Part shown: piece by piece, positions 25,819-35,016 of the stretch
Layout of the letters: every line of letters begins with the position of its first letter
Position numbering within the stretch: the stretch's first letter is position 1
From: Paraprevotella xylaniphila YIT 11841
Lineage (GTDB): Bacteria > Bacteroidota > Bacteroidia > Bacteroidales > Bacteroidaceae
DNA length: 64,000 bases
NCBI RefSeq assembly: GCF_000205165.1
Contig: NZ_GL883841.1
Location: 1 to 64,000, forward strand
Direction: 5' to 3'
Notes under the pieces: generated by a model
Database searches by the model: none
What the model saw: the letters and a program-made list of their open reading frames with translations, nothing else
What the model was told of the DNA's origin: nothing
Position numbers and translations under genes: made by a program

Positions 25819-26280
25819 TTATAATTCATCTAAGGCATACAAATAACCCAAGTTGGAAGATTCGTACTCAAAAATCTCCTCCGGCTTGAAGAAACGTGCC
25901 AATTCTATTTTCGCATTCTCCAATGAATCGGACGTGTGGACGATATTTTGTTGGTTACTCATACAATAGTCACCACGAATAGTGCCCGGAAGGGCATTCC
26001 TGCCATTTGTAGCCCCTGCCATCGCCCGTACTACGTTTACGGCCTCAATACCTTCGAAGCAGCATGCAATCACGGGAGTCGACATCATGGAATCCTTTAA
26101 AATCTGAAAGAATGACTTCTCGCGCAAATGAGCATAATGTTCGTTCAATATCGCATCTGTCAATTGCATCATTTTCATTCCGGCCAACCTCAATCCTCTC
26201 TTCTCGAAACGGTTGATAACTTCTCCTACAAGCCCCCTCTGTAATGTACAAGGTTTTAACAAGACCAAGGTTTTCTCCAT
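25819..26280 (-). CDS. ndk: Nucleoside-diphosphate kinase
   Basis: A 153-residue kinase that balances nucleoside triphosphate pools by phosphate transfer through a histidine. It starts MEKTLVLLKPCTLQRGLVGEV, includes the lid RPGT-like ALPGTIRGDYC, and has the phosphoryl-acceptor His in NIVHTSDSLENAK (about H118). Length is normal. A -7 promoter element sits 60 bases upstream, separating it from recG. Confidence 0.95.
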   Translation of the reverse strand: MEKTLVLLKPCTLQRGLVGEVINRFEKRGLRLAGMKMMQLTDAILNEHYAHLREKSFFQILKDSMMSTPVIACCFEGIEAVNVVRAMAGATNGRNALPGTIRGDYCMSNQQNIVHTSDSLENAKIELARFFKPEEIFEYESSNLGYLYALDEL

Positions 26281-26339
26281 GAATATAGACTTTTTGAATT
26301 AAACATATTTAATTAGCGTATTCTAAACACTAACGGCGA

Positions 26340-26347
26340 CAAAGATA
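26340..26347 (-). promoter_or_regulatory. -7 promoter element for ndk
   Basis: The minus strand reads TATCTTTG, matching TAnnTTTG, about 60 bases before the ndk ATG and just downstream of the recG stop. Confidence 0.45.
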
Positions 26348-26407
26348 ATCTTTCCATAACAAAAGCCCAAGAAAATTAACAGTATTTTTCCTCCAAAGAT
26401 CATTTTT

Positions 26408-28504
26408 TCAAGAAATCACCCCCCAATTCACAGTCTTATTCCTTAATTTATTTAACTGTCTCCATAGAATATCATTCTTTGAAGCTGCGCAATGCGGATC
26501 ATCGTCCAACACTTTTTCGGCCGTCTCCCGCGCCAACTGCAGCACCTGTCCGTCACGTGCCAAATTGGCCAACCTCAACGTAAACGAAACCCCGCTTTGC
26601 TGCGTGCCTTCCAAATCGCCCGGACCGCGCAACTTCAAATCCGCCTCGGCTATTTCAAACCCGTCGTTCGTCTCCGTCATGATTTGAATACGTTTGCGTG
26701 TATCCGCCGAAAGCTGATATTTGGTGACCAAAATGCAATAGGACTGGTCGGCTCCACGTCCCACCCGTCCACGCAACTGATGTAACTGTGCCAGTCCGAA
26801 ACGTTCGGCATTCTCTATCACCATGACCGAAGCGTTCGGTACGTTCACTCCGACCTCAATCACAGTAGTCGCCACCAGTATCTGGGTCTTCCCTGAAATG
26901 AAATCTTGCATCTCGGCCTCCTTCTCTGCAGCTTTCATTTTACCATGCACCCGGCTTATCTTATATTCCGGCAAATCGCGGCACAACTGCTCATACCCCT
27001 CTTCAAGGTTCTTGATGTCCATCTTCTCGCTTTCCTTAATCAACGGGTATACCACGTATGCCTGCCGGCCTTCGTTCAACTGCGAACGCAACCCCCTGTA
27101 CAGGCTCTCCCGCCGGTTGTCAAACTGATGAACCGTCTGAATCGGCTTGCGCCCGGGAGGCAGCTCGTCGATAACCGACACGTCGAGGTCGCCATACAAG
27201 GTCATGGCCAAGGTACGGGGTATTGGCGTGGCCGTCATCACCAGTACATGAGGAGGATTGCTGTTTTTAGCCCACAAACGGGCGCGCTGAGCCACACCGA
27301 AACGATGCTGCTCGTCTATCACGACCATGCCCAAAGACTTAAAAAGCACCGTGTCTTCCAACACGGCATGCGTCCCGACCAGAATCCGTACCTCACCGTC
27401 TTTCAATCCGTCCAAAACAGCCTGTCGCCGCTTTCCTTTCACCGTCCCTGTCAGCAGTTCCACCCTAACGGGCATCCCGGACAACAAGTTCTGGAAAGTC
27501 ACATAATGCTGCTCCGCCAGAATCTCGGTAGGTGCCATGATACAAGCCTGAAAACCATTGTCCAAAGCAATCAAGATACTCATCAAGGCCACCAGTGTCT
27601 TCCCGCTGCCTACGTCGCCTTGCAACAGACGGTTCATTTGCCGGCCGCTCCCCATGTCCTGACGAATCTCACGAATGACTCTTTTTTGCGCCCCGGTCAG
27701 CTCAAACGGCAGATTCTTTTCATAAAACGTATGAAACAACTCGCCTACACGGGCAAACACATAACCACGATATTTCTGACGACGCTCACGCGCATACTTT
27801 ATTATATTCAATTGAATATAGAAAAGTTCTTCGAACTTCAAACGGAATTGTGCCTTCCGCAAATCTTCCGCAGAAGTCGGATAATGCACATGGCGAAGTG
27901 CTTCATCCAAAGACACCAGATTCAACGCGCTTACTAAATAAGGCGGCAAGGTTTCCGGGATTTCGGCATCCAAACGTTCAAACAAAGTCGCCGTGAAATG
28001 TTCTATAGAACGGGAATTCAGTCCGGCCCGTTTCATTTTGTCCGTAGTCGTGTAATAAGGCTGAAGCCCCATTGTGTTCAAACGCAATTCATCGGCCTTG
28101 TCCACATCAGGATGAGCGATGTTGATTCGCCCGTTGAAAACACTCGGCCGCCCGAACACGATATAATCCGTCCGCGTCTTATAGGCTGACAAAATATATT
28201 TTATGCCATTGAACCAAATCAAGTCCACAACTCCCTGCCCATCGGTAAAATGAGCCACCAAACGCCGTTTCCGCCCCTCTCCCTCCGTATCAAAGCTCAA
28301 TATCTGACCGCGAATCTGCACGTAAGGCATATCGGCCGTCAACTCATGGATATAATAAAGCCGCGTACGGTCTATATGCTTATAAGGAAAGGTGTACAAC
28401 AAATCATGCAAAGTACGGATTTGCAACTCATCTCCGAGCAGTTTGGCACGCTGCGGCCCCACTCCCGGCAGGAACTTGATGTCTTGGCGATCAAGGTCTA
28501 TCAT
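26408..28504 (-). CDS. recG: ATP-dependent DNA helicase RecG
   Basis: A 698-residue helicase that remodels stalled forks and Holliday junctions. An N-terminal wedge/OB domain (LPGVGPQRAKLLGDEL onward) precedes the SF2 motor. The motor has Walker A LLQGDVGSGKTLVA, motif II VIDEQHRFGVAQR (the RecG form of DEAH), motif III VMTATPIPRTLAM, and motif VI QLRGRVGRG. Length is standard. The start is 3 bases after the ispD stop, making it the last gene of the pdxJ operon. Confidence 0.97.
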   Translation of the reverse strand: MIDLDRQDIKFLPGVGPQRAKLLGDELQIRTLHDLLYTFPYKHIDRTRLYYIHELTADMPYVQIRGQILSFDTEGEGRKRRLVAHFTDGQGVVDLIWFNGIKYILSAYKTRTDYIVFGRPSVFNGRINIAHPDVDKADELRLNTMGLQPYYTTTDKMKRAGLNSRSIEHFTATLFERLDAEIPETLPPYLVSALNLVSLDEALRHVHYPTSAEDLRKAQFRLKFEELFYIQLNIIKYARERRQKYRGYVFARVGELFHTFYEKNLPFELTGAQKRVIREIRQDMGSGRQMNRLLQGDVGSGKTLVALMSILIALDNGFQACIMAPTEILAEQHYVTFQNLLSGMPVRVELLTGTVKGKRRQAVLDGLKDGEVRILVGTHAVLEDTVLFKSLGMVVIDEQHRFGVAQRARLWAKNSNPPHVLVMTATPIPRTLAMTLYGDLDVSVIDELPPGRKPIQTVHQFDNRRESLYRGLRSQLNEGRQAYVVYPLIKESEKMDIKNLEEGYEQLCRDLPEYKISRVHGKMKAAEKEAEMQDFISGKTQILVATTVIEVGVNVPNASVMVIENAERFGLAQLHQLRGRVGRGADQSYCILVTKYQLSADTRKRIQIMTETNDGFEIAEADLKLRGPGDLEGTQQSGVSFTLRLANLARDGQVLQLARETAEKVLDDDPHCAASKNDILWRQLNKLRNKTVNWGVIS

Positions 28505-28507
28505 CGG

Positions 28508-29194
28508 TCAATCAGATAAAAGAGCTTCGGCTACCTTTAAATCGAAAGGTGTGGTTATCTTTATATTCTCACGGTTGCCCGGCACCAACTTCACCTGTAC
28601 CCCCATAGCTTCCACCACAGAAGCATCGTCGGTGAAAAACGGACGGTATTCTTGCCGGTAAGCGGTTTTCAGCACATCGGCCCGAAAAGCCTGCGGGGTC
28701 TGCACCAAACGATATTGTGCACGGTCTACGGTTATACTGTCTCCCTCCGCCCCGTTGGATTCCAGACAACGCAGTGTCTCCACGACTTCGACAACAGGTA
28801 TGGCAGCACGTTCCCGGAAAGCAGATTCATAACATGCCGCAATGACTTCACGAGACACAAAAGGACGTACGCCATCGTGCACGGACACCAAAGCATCCGT
28901 TTCCCCATCCGGCACCTCTGCCAAACCGTTGGCCACAGAATGAAAGCGTGTCTCTCCTCCGTCGGCCAAATGATAAGGAATGCGGAAGTCATATTCACGA
29001 CACAATTCATTCCAATAGCCCTGCTGTGCAACCGGCAATACCACAATCAGTTCCACACTTTCGTCATAGGCATGGAATGCATCCAACGTCCGCATCAACA
29101 CCGGTCGACCTTGGACCGGAATGAACTGCTTGGGAATTTCGCCCCCCATACGCAGTCCTTTCCCTCCGGCCACTACGATCGCATATTTCTTCAT
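28508..29194 (-). CDS. ispD: 2-C-methyl-D-erythritol 4-phosphate cytidylyltransferase
   Basis: A 228-residue cytidylyltransferase, the third step of the MEP isoprenoid pathway. The CTP-binding [18 protein letters not shown] (about residues 8-25), [12 protein letters not shown] and the C-terminal [18 protein letters not shown] are family signatures. It overlaps the DJ-1 gene by 4 bases and recG follows after 3, so the three are translated from one message. Confidence 0.96.
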   Translation of the reverse strand: MKKYAIVVAGGKGLRMGGEIPKQFIPVQGRPVLMRTLDAFHAYDESVELIVVLPVAQQGYWNELCREYDFRIPYHLADGGETRFHSVANGLAEVPDGETDALVSVHDGVRPFVSREVIAACYESAFRERAAIPVVEVVETLRCLESNGAEGDSITVDRAQYRLVQTPQAFRADVLKTAYRQEYRPFFTDDASVVEAMGVQVKLVPGNRENIKITTPFDLKVAEALLSD

Positions 29195-29751
29195 CGAGCC
29201 ACTTCGTTGTACAACATTCCGTTTCTCACGGCTTCCGCCTTGTCTTGACCGGCCAGCTTGGCCACGATGGCATAACCGAATTCAAATACGGCAGCCGGCC
29301 CTTTTCCGGTAATGAACAAGCCGTCCTCCTCCACAAGACTGCCTGTATAAGAAGCCCCTTCCAAGTTCTCTTCAAATCCGGGATAGCAAGTCGCCTTCAG
29401 TCCTTCCAGCAATCCCATACGGCCGTAGACCAAAGGGGCCGCACAAATAGCCGCCAACGGTTTACCTGCCTTATACTGCTGCATGATACCTTCGGCCAAA
29501 CCTTCGTGTCCGGCCAGATTGTATGAACCAGGCAGCCCGCCAGGCAATACCAACATGGCGGCCTTGGAAAAATCAACATCTTCTATCAACATATCGGCCT
29601 CAACACGGATGCCATGCGACCCGGTCACCATCTTGTCGCCCGTCACCGAAACGATACGGGTTTCCACTCCTGCACGGCGCAAAATATCTACCACAGCCAA
29701 AGCTTCCACTTCTTCCGAGCCTTCGGCAAAAAACAAATATACTGTTTCCAT
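29191..29751 (-). CDS. DJ-1/PfpI-family protein
   Basis: A 186-residue protein of the DJ-1/YajL branch. It has the early Glu in [11 protein letters not shown] (about residue 12), the nucleophile-elbow Cys in [12 protein letters not shown] (about C102), and [13 protein letters not shown]. Homologs are implicated in oxidative stress defence and repair or detoxification of glycated molecules, but activities are debated. It overlaps ispD by 4 bases. Confidence 0.9.
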   Translation of the reverse strand: METVYLFFAEGSEEVEALAVVDILRRAGVETRIVSVTGDKMVTGSHGIRVEADMLIEDVDFSKAAMLVLPGGLPGSYNLAGHEGLAEGIMQQYKAGKPLAAICAAPLVYGRMGLLEGLKATCYPGFEENLEGASYTGSLVEEDGLFITGKGPAAVFEFGYAIVAKLAGQDKAEAVRNGMLYNEVAR

Positions 29752-29787
29752 CCTTCTGTATTTAATAATGAATATTTATAAGTTAAA

Positions 29788-31059
29788 TCAATTCTTCTCT
29801 TGCCACGCCATGCGTTGCACATCCGCTCCCGAAGGTGATTGGAAAACCCGCAAGTCGAACTCCGGAATCACTGCCAGGACATGGTCGAAGACATCGGCCT
29901 GGATTTCTTCATAAGGAATCCAGTCTTTCACCGTCGAAAAGAAATACAGTTCCACAGGAATTCCCCTGTCCGTCGGCTGCAAATGGCGGACCATGCAATG
30001 CAGTTCCTGATTGGTATAAGGCAAGCTCCGCAAGTATGCCGTCAAATAAGCCCGGAACACCCCTAAATTGGTCTGGCGGCGGCCATTGACCTTTACGGTA
30101 TCATCGATGGAATGAGCCGCATTATAATCCTGCAAATCCTGTTCTTTCCTTTCTATATAGTCTTTCAGCAAACTTATCTTGCGAAAACGCTCCAACATCT
30201 CCGGCGTACAAAACTTCACACTGCTCATATCTATATTGACAGACCGTTTGATACGACGTCCGCCGCTTTCGCGCATCGCATTCCAATTCTGAAACGATTC
30301 ACTGACTAAGACGTATGGCGGTACCGTGGTCACGGTGTTGTCCCAATTACGGACTTTCACGGTGTTCAGCGTCACTTCCGTCACGACCCCGTCGGCATCA
30401 TATTTGGGCACTTTTATCCAATCTCCCACTTTCAGCATATCATTGGCCGACAACTGTACCCCACTGACGAACCCCATAATGGTATCTTTAAAAACCAACA
30501 TCAAAACAGCAGCCGAAGCACCTAATCCAGCCAACAGCGAAACGGGATCCTTATCTATCAGCTCGCTGAGCATGATTATACCGCCCACGAACCATGCCAC
30601 CACCTGAAGTGTCTGCAACAAACTCTTCAAAGGACGGTTCCGAAAGGCTTCCTTATCGCTATAGACACTATAAACAGCCCTTAAAAAAGCATGAATAAAA
30701 CCCAAAAAAGAAAGAACAATAAATACAAAACTGATTCGTCGGACAAAATCAACCGTACTTCCATTCGTATCGGCAAAAACTACGGGTACAAAGCAATATA
30801 TCACCACCGGCACCACCATACGGCTCAACCGTACCATCACCTTATGGTCGAATACCACATCGTCCCACGTAGCCTTGGTATGCTTCACCAAACGAGCCAC
30901 AGCCTTCAGCAAGAAACAACGGCAAACCGCATCAGCCAGAAAAGCTACACCTACCAACAAGACCAACATGACTCCGTGCGTCAAGACACTAGCTACCGAA
31001 ACCAATCCCCACGAAGCCAACACGCTTGTCAACCATCCTTGCAAGTCCATTTCCATCAT
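29788..31059 (-). CDS. Large MscS-family mechanosensitive channel (YbdG-like)
   Basis: A 423-residue membrane protein. Several hydrophobic segments (about 15-40, 75-95, 105-125, 150-170, 175-200) lead into the MscS pore helix and beta domain: LLAGLGASAAVLMLVFKDTIMGFVSGVQL and DMLKVGDWIKVPKYDADG. A longer C-terminal cytosolic part with an insertion around residues 290-330 matches the YbdG/MscM-like group. It lies between pdxJ (19-base gap) and the DJ-1 gene (36-base gap). It is unlike the short channel at 200-1078. Confidence 0.9.
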   Translation of the reverse strand: MMEMDLQGWLTSVLASWGLVSVASVLTHGVMLVLLVGVAFLADAVCRCFLLKAVARLVKHTKATWDDVVFDHKVMVRLSRMVVPVVIYCFVPVVFADTNGSTVDFVRRISFVFIVLSFLGFIHAFLRAVYSVYSDKEAFRNRPLKSLLQTLQVVAWFVGGIIMLSELIDKDPVSLLAGLGASAAVLMLVFKDTIMGFVSGVQLSANDMLKVGDWIKVPKYDADGVVTEVTLNTVKVRNWDNTVTTVPPYVLVSESFQNWNAMRESGGRRIKRSVNIDMSSVKFCTPEMLERFRKISLLKDYIERKEQDLQDYNAAHSIDDTVKVNGRRQTNLGVFRAYLTAYLRSLPYTNQELHCMVRHLQPTDRGIPVELYFFSTVKDWIPYEEIQADVFDHVLAVIPEFDLRVFQSPSGADVQRMAWQEKN

Positions 31060-31078
31060 TCCGACACGTCCGGATTTT

Positions 31079-31792
31079 CTATTTCAAACACTCCAGATAG
31101 CGCTTGACGGTCTCTTCCAACCCGAGATACAAAGCGTCACAAATCAGTGCGTGACCGATGCTTACTTCATCAATCCACCCTATCTGTTCATGCATGTATT
31201 TCAAGTTCTCCAAGCTCAAGTCATGACCGGCATTCAGCCCTAACCCCAAACCGCGAGCCGTCCGTGCTGCCTCCACGAAAGGACGGACAGCATCCTCCGG
31301 ACTTCCTGCATAAGCCGAAGCGTACGGCTCCGTATAAAGTTCCACCCGGTCCGCCCCCGCTTTTGCCGCATATTCCACCATCTCCGCTTCGGCATTGACA
31401 AAAACGGAAGTACGAATCCCTTTTTCCTTAAATTCCCCTATGATCTCCGTCAGAAACGAAAGATTCTTTTTCGTGTCCCAACCCGTATTCGACGTAATCT
31501 GGTCGGGGGCATCGGGCACCAATGTTACCTGTGTGGGTCGTACTTTCAACACCAAATCATTGAACTTGTCCACCGGATTGCCTTCGATGTTGAACTCCGT
31601 ACGCAAAACAGCTTTTAGGTCATACACGTCCTGGTAACGGATGTGGCGCTCATCGGGACGGGGATGCACCGTGATGCCCTGTGCCCCGAACTTTTCACAA
31701 TCCAATGCCACCTGCACGACGTCCGGATTATTGCCTCCCCGCGCATTACGCAGAGTAGCCACCTTATTAATGTTCACGCTTAATTTCGTCAT
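31079..31792 (-). CDS. pdxJ: Pyridoxine 5'-phosphate synthase
   Basis: A 237-residue TIM-barrel enzyme that condenses 3-amino-2-oxopropyl phosphate with deoxyxylulose phosphate in the last step of DXP-dependent vitamin B6 synthesis. It starts [19 protein letters not shown] and has [17 protein letters not shown], the conserved EGNPVDKF-like motif, [13 protein letters not shown] and [12 protein letters not shown]. Length is standard. It heads the pdxJ-mscS-DJ1-ispD-recG operon and is divergent from nadK. Confidence 0.96.
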   Translation of the reverse strand: MTKLSVNINKVATLRNARGGNNPDVVQVALDCEKFGAQGITVHPRPDERHIRYQDVYDLKAVLRTEFNIEGNPVDKFNDLVLKVRPTQVTLVPDAPDQITSNTGWDTKKNLSFLTEIIGEFKEKGIRTSVFVNAEAEMVEYAAKAGADRVELYTEPYASAYAGSPEDAVRPFVEAARTARGLGLGLNAGHDLSLENLKYMHEQIGWIDEVSIGHALICDALYLGLEETVKRYLECLK

Positions 31793-31825
31793 TTCTCTTT
31801 CAATTATAATTTGTCACCAATAGGG

Positions 31826-31833
31826 CAAAGTTA
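31826..31833 (-). promoter_or_regulatory. -7 promoter element for the pdxJ operon
   Basis: The minus strand reads TAACTTTG, a TAnnTTTG match 34 bases before the pdxJ ATG. It nearly abuts the divergent nadK element. Confidence 0.5.
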
Positions 31834-31844
31834 GAAAAAAATAC

Positions 31845-31852
31845 TATATTTG
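31845..31852 (+). promoter_or_regulatory. -7 promoter element for nadK
   Basis: TATATTTG matches TAnnTTTG, 43 bases before the nadK ATG. Only 11 bases separate it from the divergent pdxJ element. Confidence 0.5.
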
Positions 31853-31895
31853 CGGCTCTATAACCGCAGTAAAAGTCTTAATTAATATTAGGAAA

Positions 31896-32789
31896 ATGGC
31901 AGAAAGACTCAAATTCGCCCTGTTCGGCAACATCTATCAAGCTAAAAAGTCGGCTTCGGTCAAACAACTCATTTCCTTGTTGACCGCCCGTGGAGCCGAA
32001 CTCTATATTGACACGGCTTTCTACACTTACCTTAAACAGGAACTTCATTTCGATGTCATCCCTACCGGACTGATATCAGACAGCGACTTTCAGGCTGACA
32101 TCGCAGTCAGCATGGGAGGTGACGGTACTTTTCTGGCCGCAGCCAGCCGGGTGGGAAATAAAGACATACCTATATTAGGAATCAACATGGGGCGGCTCGG
32201 CTTCTTAGCCGACGTGTCTCCGGAAGAAATCAATGAATGCATCGACGACATCTACAACCACACATACAAAATTGACGAGCGTAGCGTCATCGAAGTAAAA
32301 TACGAAGGTCCGGAACTCTCCGGATACCCATACGCCCTGAACGAAGTGGCCGTCCTGAAACGGGACAATTCCTCCATGATTTCCATCCGGGTGGAAGTGA
32401 ATGGCGAATTTCTGGCCACTTATCAGGCTGACGGCCTCATCATCAACACGCCCACCGGTTCCACCGGTTATGCCTTGAGCGTAGGAGGCCCCATCATCGT
32501 GCCCCAATCCGGTACATTCTGCATTACACCCGTAGCCTCCCACAGCCTGAACGCACGCCCCATCACGCTCCGCGACCAAGTGGAACTTACCCTGTCGGTA
32601 GAATCCCGCAACCATAATTTCCTCGTGGCTATAGACGGACGCAGCGAAGCCTGCACCGAAGCCACACGCCTCATCCTTCGTCGAGCTCCTTATAATATAA
32701 AGGTATTGCAACGCAAGAACCATTCGTTTTACTCCACCTTACGTGAGAAACTCATGTGGGGTGCCGACCCAAGGGAAGAATCATGTTGA
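31896..32789 (+). CDS. nadK: NAD kinase
   Basis: A 297-residue kinase that phosphorylates NAD to NADP. It has the diagnostic GGDGTFLAA (about residues 73-81), the second motif NTPTGSTGYALSVGGPI (about 187-203) and PVASHSLNARPI. Length fits. Its stop overlaps the start region of the downstream ABC transporter by 7 bases, so the two are coupled. Confidence 0.96.
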   Translation: MAERLKFALFGNIYQAKKSASVKQLISLLTARGAELYIDTAFYTYLKQELHFDVIPTGLISDSDFQADIAVSMGGDGTFLAAASRVGNKDIPILGINMGRLGFLADVSPEEINECIDDIYNHTYKIDERSVIEVKYEGPELSGYPYALNEVAVLKRDNSSMISIRVEVNGEFLATYQADGLIINTPTGSTGYALSVGGPIIVPQSGTFCITPVASHSLNARPITLRDQVELTLSVESRNHNFLVAIDGRSEACTEATRLILRRAPYNIKVLQRKNHSFYSTLREKLMWGADPREESC

Positions 32790-34450
32790 ACGCCTTTCGC
32801 TCCTCTACGTCAACCTATTCCACCCTACGTTTGCTCCAATGGCTGTGGAATATCCTGCGACACCACCGACTGCAAACGGGACTGAACACCCTGCTCGGCT
32901 GTTCCACCGTATTGTTGGATTTCATGTTCATCGCTGCCACCAAATGGACCATCGACATCGCGACCTATAAAGCCCCCGGAAGTTTATCCATAGCCGCCGC
33001 ACTACTCATCGGTATCCTGTTGTCACAGCTCTGCATCCATTTCGCTTCACGTTGGGTCAAGGCCATTTTGGGAGTCAAGGCACAAAACCACATGCAACGG
33101 TTCTATTTCGACCGTTTGCTCCACAGCGAGTGGAAAGACCGGAACCGACGCCACAGCGGTGACCTCCTGAACAGGCTGGAGCGAGATGTCACCGACGTGG
33201 TGAATGCCGTCACCGAAACGGCTCCTTCCATTATCGCCGTGTGCATACGGTTGGCAGGCGCGTTCTTATTCCTGTATTCCATGGATGCTTCATTGGCTTG
33301 TCTCACTGTGGCCATCATTCCGCTCTTCATGGTATTGAGCAAAGTATATATGAAACGTATGCGCAAACTGACCCGCGAAATCAGGAATACGGACAGCCGT
33401 ATCCAAAGCATACTGCAAGAAACGATACAGCACCAGATGGTTGTACAGACTTTGGAACAACAGCCCGTTATGGTACAACGGTTGGACAACATACAACAGG
33501 ATTTACGTGGCCAAATCAAGACGCGCACCCACTTTTCGTCCATCTCCTCGTCTTTCCTCAGTGCCGGATTCATGGGGTGTTACCTCGTAGCCTTTCTTTG
33601 GGGAGCCGCCCGGCTGCACGAAGGGACGATCACCTACGGCATGATGATAGCCTTTATCCAACTTGTAGGACAAATACAAGGACCGTTCCGGGACATGACC
33701 CGTTTCATTCCTGTTTTCGTCAACGCTTTTACAGCCGGCGAACGCCTCATGCAATTGGAAGAAATCCCCTTGGAAAAGTATCCCGAAGGAACCCGGATGG
33801 GTTCGCCCTCCGGCATACGCTTCCATCAGGTCTCATACGCATACGACAAGGGAGGCCGCCACGTGCTGCAAGATTTCACCTACGATTTCCCGCCAGGCAG
33901 CCATACGGCCGTGATAGGGGAAACCGGTGCAGGGAAAACGACTTTAATACGCCTGATGCTTTCCTTAATCCACCCCACTGCGGGAAAAATCATATTATAC
34001 GACAACCATGGCAGGCAATCCGAATGCAACGCAGGTACCCGCTCCTGCTTCACATACGTCCCACAGGGAAACACCCTCTTTAGCGGTACCATACGGGAAA
34101 ACCTGTTGCTCGGCAACCCGCACGCCACAGATGAAGAGATGCAAGCCGCACTTGCCCACGCCTGCGCCGATTTCGTATTCCAACTACCCGAAGGCCTGGA
34201 CAGCCGTTGCGGCGAACAAGGCACGGGATTAAGCGAAGGACAGTCGCAACGTGTTGCCATCGCCCGCGCTTTACTGCGTCCGGGCGGTATATTACTATTC
34301 GACGAAGCCACTTCCTCACTCGACACCGCAACCGAGAAACGGCTATGGCAAAATATCTGTAGCCATTATGGCGATAAGACCTTGATTTTTGTCACTCACC
34401 GGATGAACATCATTACATCAGAAACACGCGTATTGAAACTCTGCAAATAA
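32783..34450 (+). CDS. ABC exporter with fused membrane and ATPase domains
   Basis: A 555-residue half-transporter: six membrane helices in residues 1-310, then a nucleotide-binding domain. The latter has Walker A GETGAGKTTLIR (about residue 380), Q-loop TYVPQGNTLFSGTI, signature LSEGQSQRVAIARALL (about 484), Walker B GILLFDEATSSLD and switch His VTHRMN. The layout is that of MsbA/multidrug or lipid exporters, which act as dimers; the substrate is unknown. The start at ATG 32783 overlaps the nadK end by 7 bases. No second half-transporter gene is adjacent, so it is probably a homodimer. Confidence 0.92.
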   Translation: MLNAFRSSTSTYSTLRLLQWLWNILRHHRLQTGLNTLLGCSTVLLDFMFIAATKWTIDIATYKAPGSLSIAAALLIGILLSQLCIHFASRWVKAILGVKAQNHMQRFYFDRLLHSEWKDRNRRHSGDLLNRLERDVTDVVNAVTETAPSIIAVCIRLAGAFLFLYSMDASLACLTVAIIPLFMVLSKVYMKRMRKLTREIRNTDSRIQSILQETIQHQMVVQTLEQQPVMVQRLDNIQQDLRGQIKTRTHFSSISSSFLSAGFMGCYLVAFLWGAARLHEGTITYGMMIAFIQLVGQIQGPFRDMTRFIPVFVNAFTAGERLMQLEEIPLEKYPEGTRMGSPSGIRFHQVSYAYDKGGRHVLQDFTYDFPPGSHTAVIGETGAGKTTLIRLMLSLIHPTAGKIILYDNHGRQSECNAGTRSCFTYVPQGNTLFSGTIRENLLLGNPHATDEEMQAALAHACADFVFQLPEGLDSRCGEQGTGLSEGQSQRVAIARALLRPGGILLFDEATSSLDTATEKRLWQNICSHYGDKTLIFVTHRMNIITSETRVLKLCK

Positions 34451-34461
34451 AAAGGAAAAAC

Positions 34462-34493
34462 TTTGGCCAACCCACGCAAAAACACTATCTTTG
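34462..34493 (+). promoter_or_regulatory. Canonical Bacteroidota promoter for the cobalamin-riboswitch transcript
   Basis: TTTG at 34462-34465 and TATCTTTG at 34486-34493 are separated by 20 bases, the textbook -33/-7 arrangement of Bacteroidota. The riboswitch aptamer starts about 5 bases later. Confidence 0.75.
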
Positions 34494-34497
34494 CCCC

Positions 34498-34715
34498 GAA
34501 ACAGGTGTCCTGTCTGCCGATCGGCATTCCGGATGAAAAGGGAATCGGGTGGAAATCCCGGACAGTCCCGCTGCTGTAAATTCCAGAAAGCGTATCAAAA
34601 GGAAGACTCATACCACTGCCTCAAATCCATCACGGGGTCGGGAAGGTTTTTGATACGGGAATAAGTCAGAAAACCTGCCTGTTCAAACTGCGGCATCTCG
34701 CTTCGAGGGTTAGGC
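34498..34715 (+). promoter_or_regulatory. Cobalamin (vitamin B12) riboswitch
   Basis: Conserved B12-element blocks appear in order: GGTGTCCTGTCTGCCGATC, GGAATCGGGTGGAAATCC, GGACAGTCCCGCTGCTGTAA, ACCACTGCC, GTCGGGAAGG and AAGTCAGAAAACCTGCC. The closing helix pairs GAAACAGG (34498-34505) with CCTGTTC (34678-34684). A P13-like hairpin CTCGCTTCGAG follows at about 34698-34708, where the kissing loop would block ribosome entry. All core elements look intact, so it should still bind B12. No B12 transport or synthesis gene follows (see findings). Confidence 0.95.
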
Positions 34716-34793
34716 GATGATTCCACTCAGATTCTAAGAACCGTCTTTTCTATCACAAGGATCGGCTTATTTCGTCCGCAACATAACGGACGA

Positions 34794-34937
34794 ATGTGGC
34801 ACCTTTCAGAACATGACGCTTGGAAGATGCCTGTCACACGACAACGTTTATTTAACCCCCTCCAAAGGCCGAAGCGATTCGCCCTTGCGTCTGCCATGCT
34901 ATCTGCTATCAATCCATTTTACCAGACGCAGAAATAA
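34794..34937 (+). pseudogene. Short ORF after the riboswitch, possible remnant of a B12 TonB-receptor gene
   Basis: From ATG 34794 there are 47 codons (36 from ATG 34827). The end, RPKRFALASAMLSAINPFYQ then TQK and stop, looks like a positively charged start, hydrophobic core and cleavage region of a signal peptide, as in outer-membrane TonB receptors. The frame is open back to about 34701 without another ATG. Nothing of a receptor follows; a terminator hairpin begins 43 bases after the stop. It may be the decapitated start of btuB-like DNA or a genuine tiny secreted peptide. The assignment is inference. Confidence 0.35.
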
Positions 34938-34979
34938 ACGGAAACGATGGAGACAGACAGAAGAATTCACATTCAAAAA

Positions 34980-35016
34980 AATGACGTCCAGAAGAAAATC
35001 TCTTCAGGACGTCATT
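34980..35016 (+). terminator. Terminator of the cobalamin-riboswitch transcript
   Basis: AATGACGTCC-A-GAAGA (34980-34995) pairs with TCTTC-A-GGACGTCATT (35001-35016): 15 base pairs, one A-A mismatch and a 5-base loop. It is followed by TGATTTTAT and preceded by an A tract, so it could also work on the other strand. Confidence 0.8.

Noticed and set aside
26906-27937. 343-codon plus-strand frame opposite recG
   Set aside because: It is antisense to an intact, highly conserved helicase; composition follows the recG codons in shadow.
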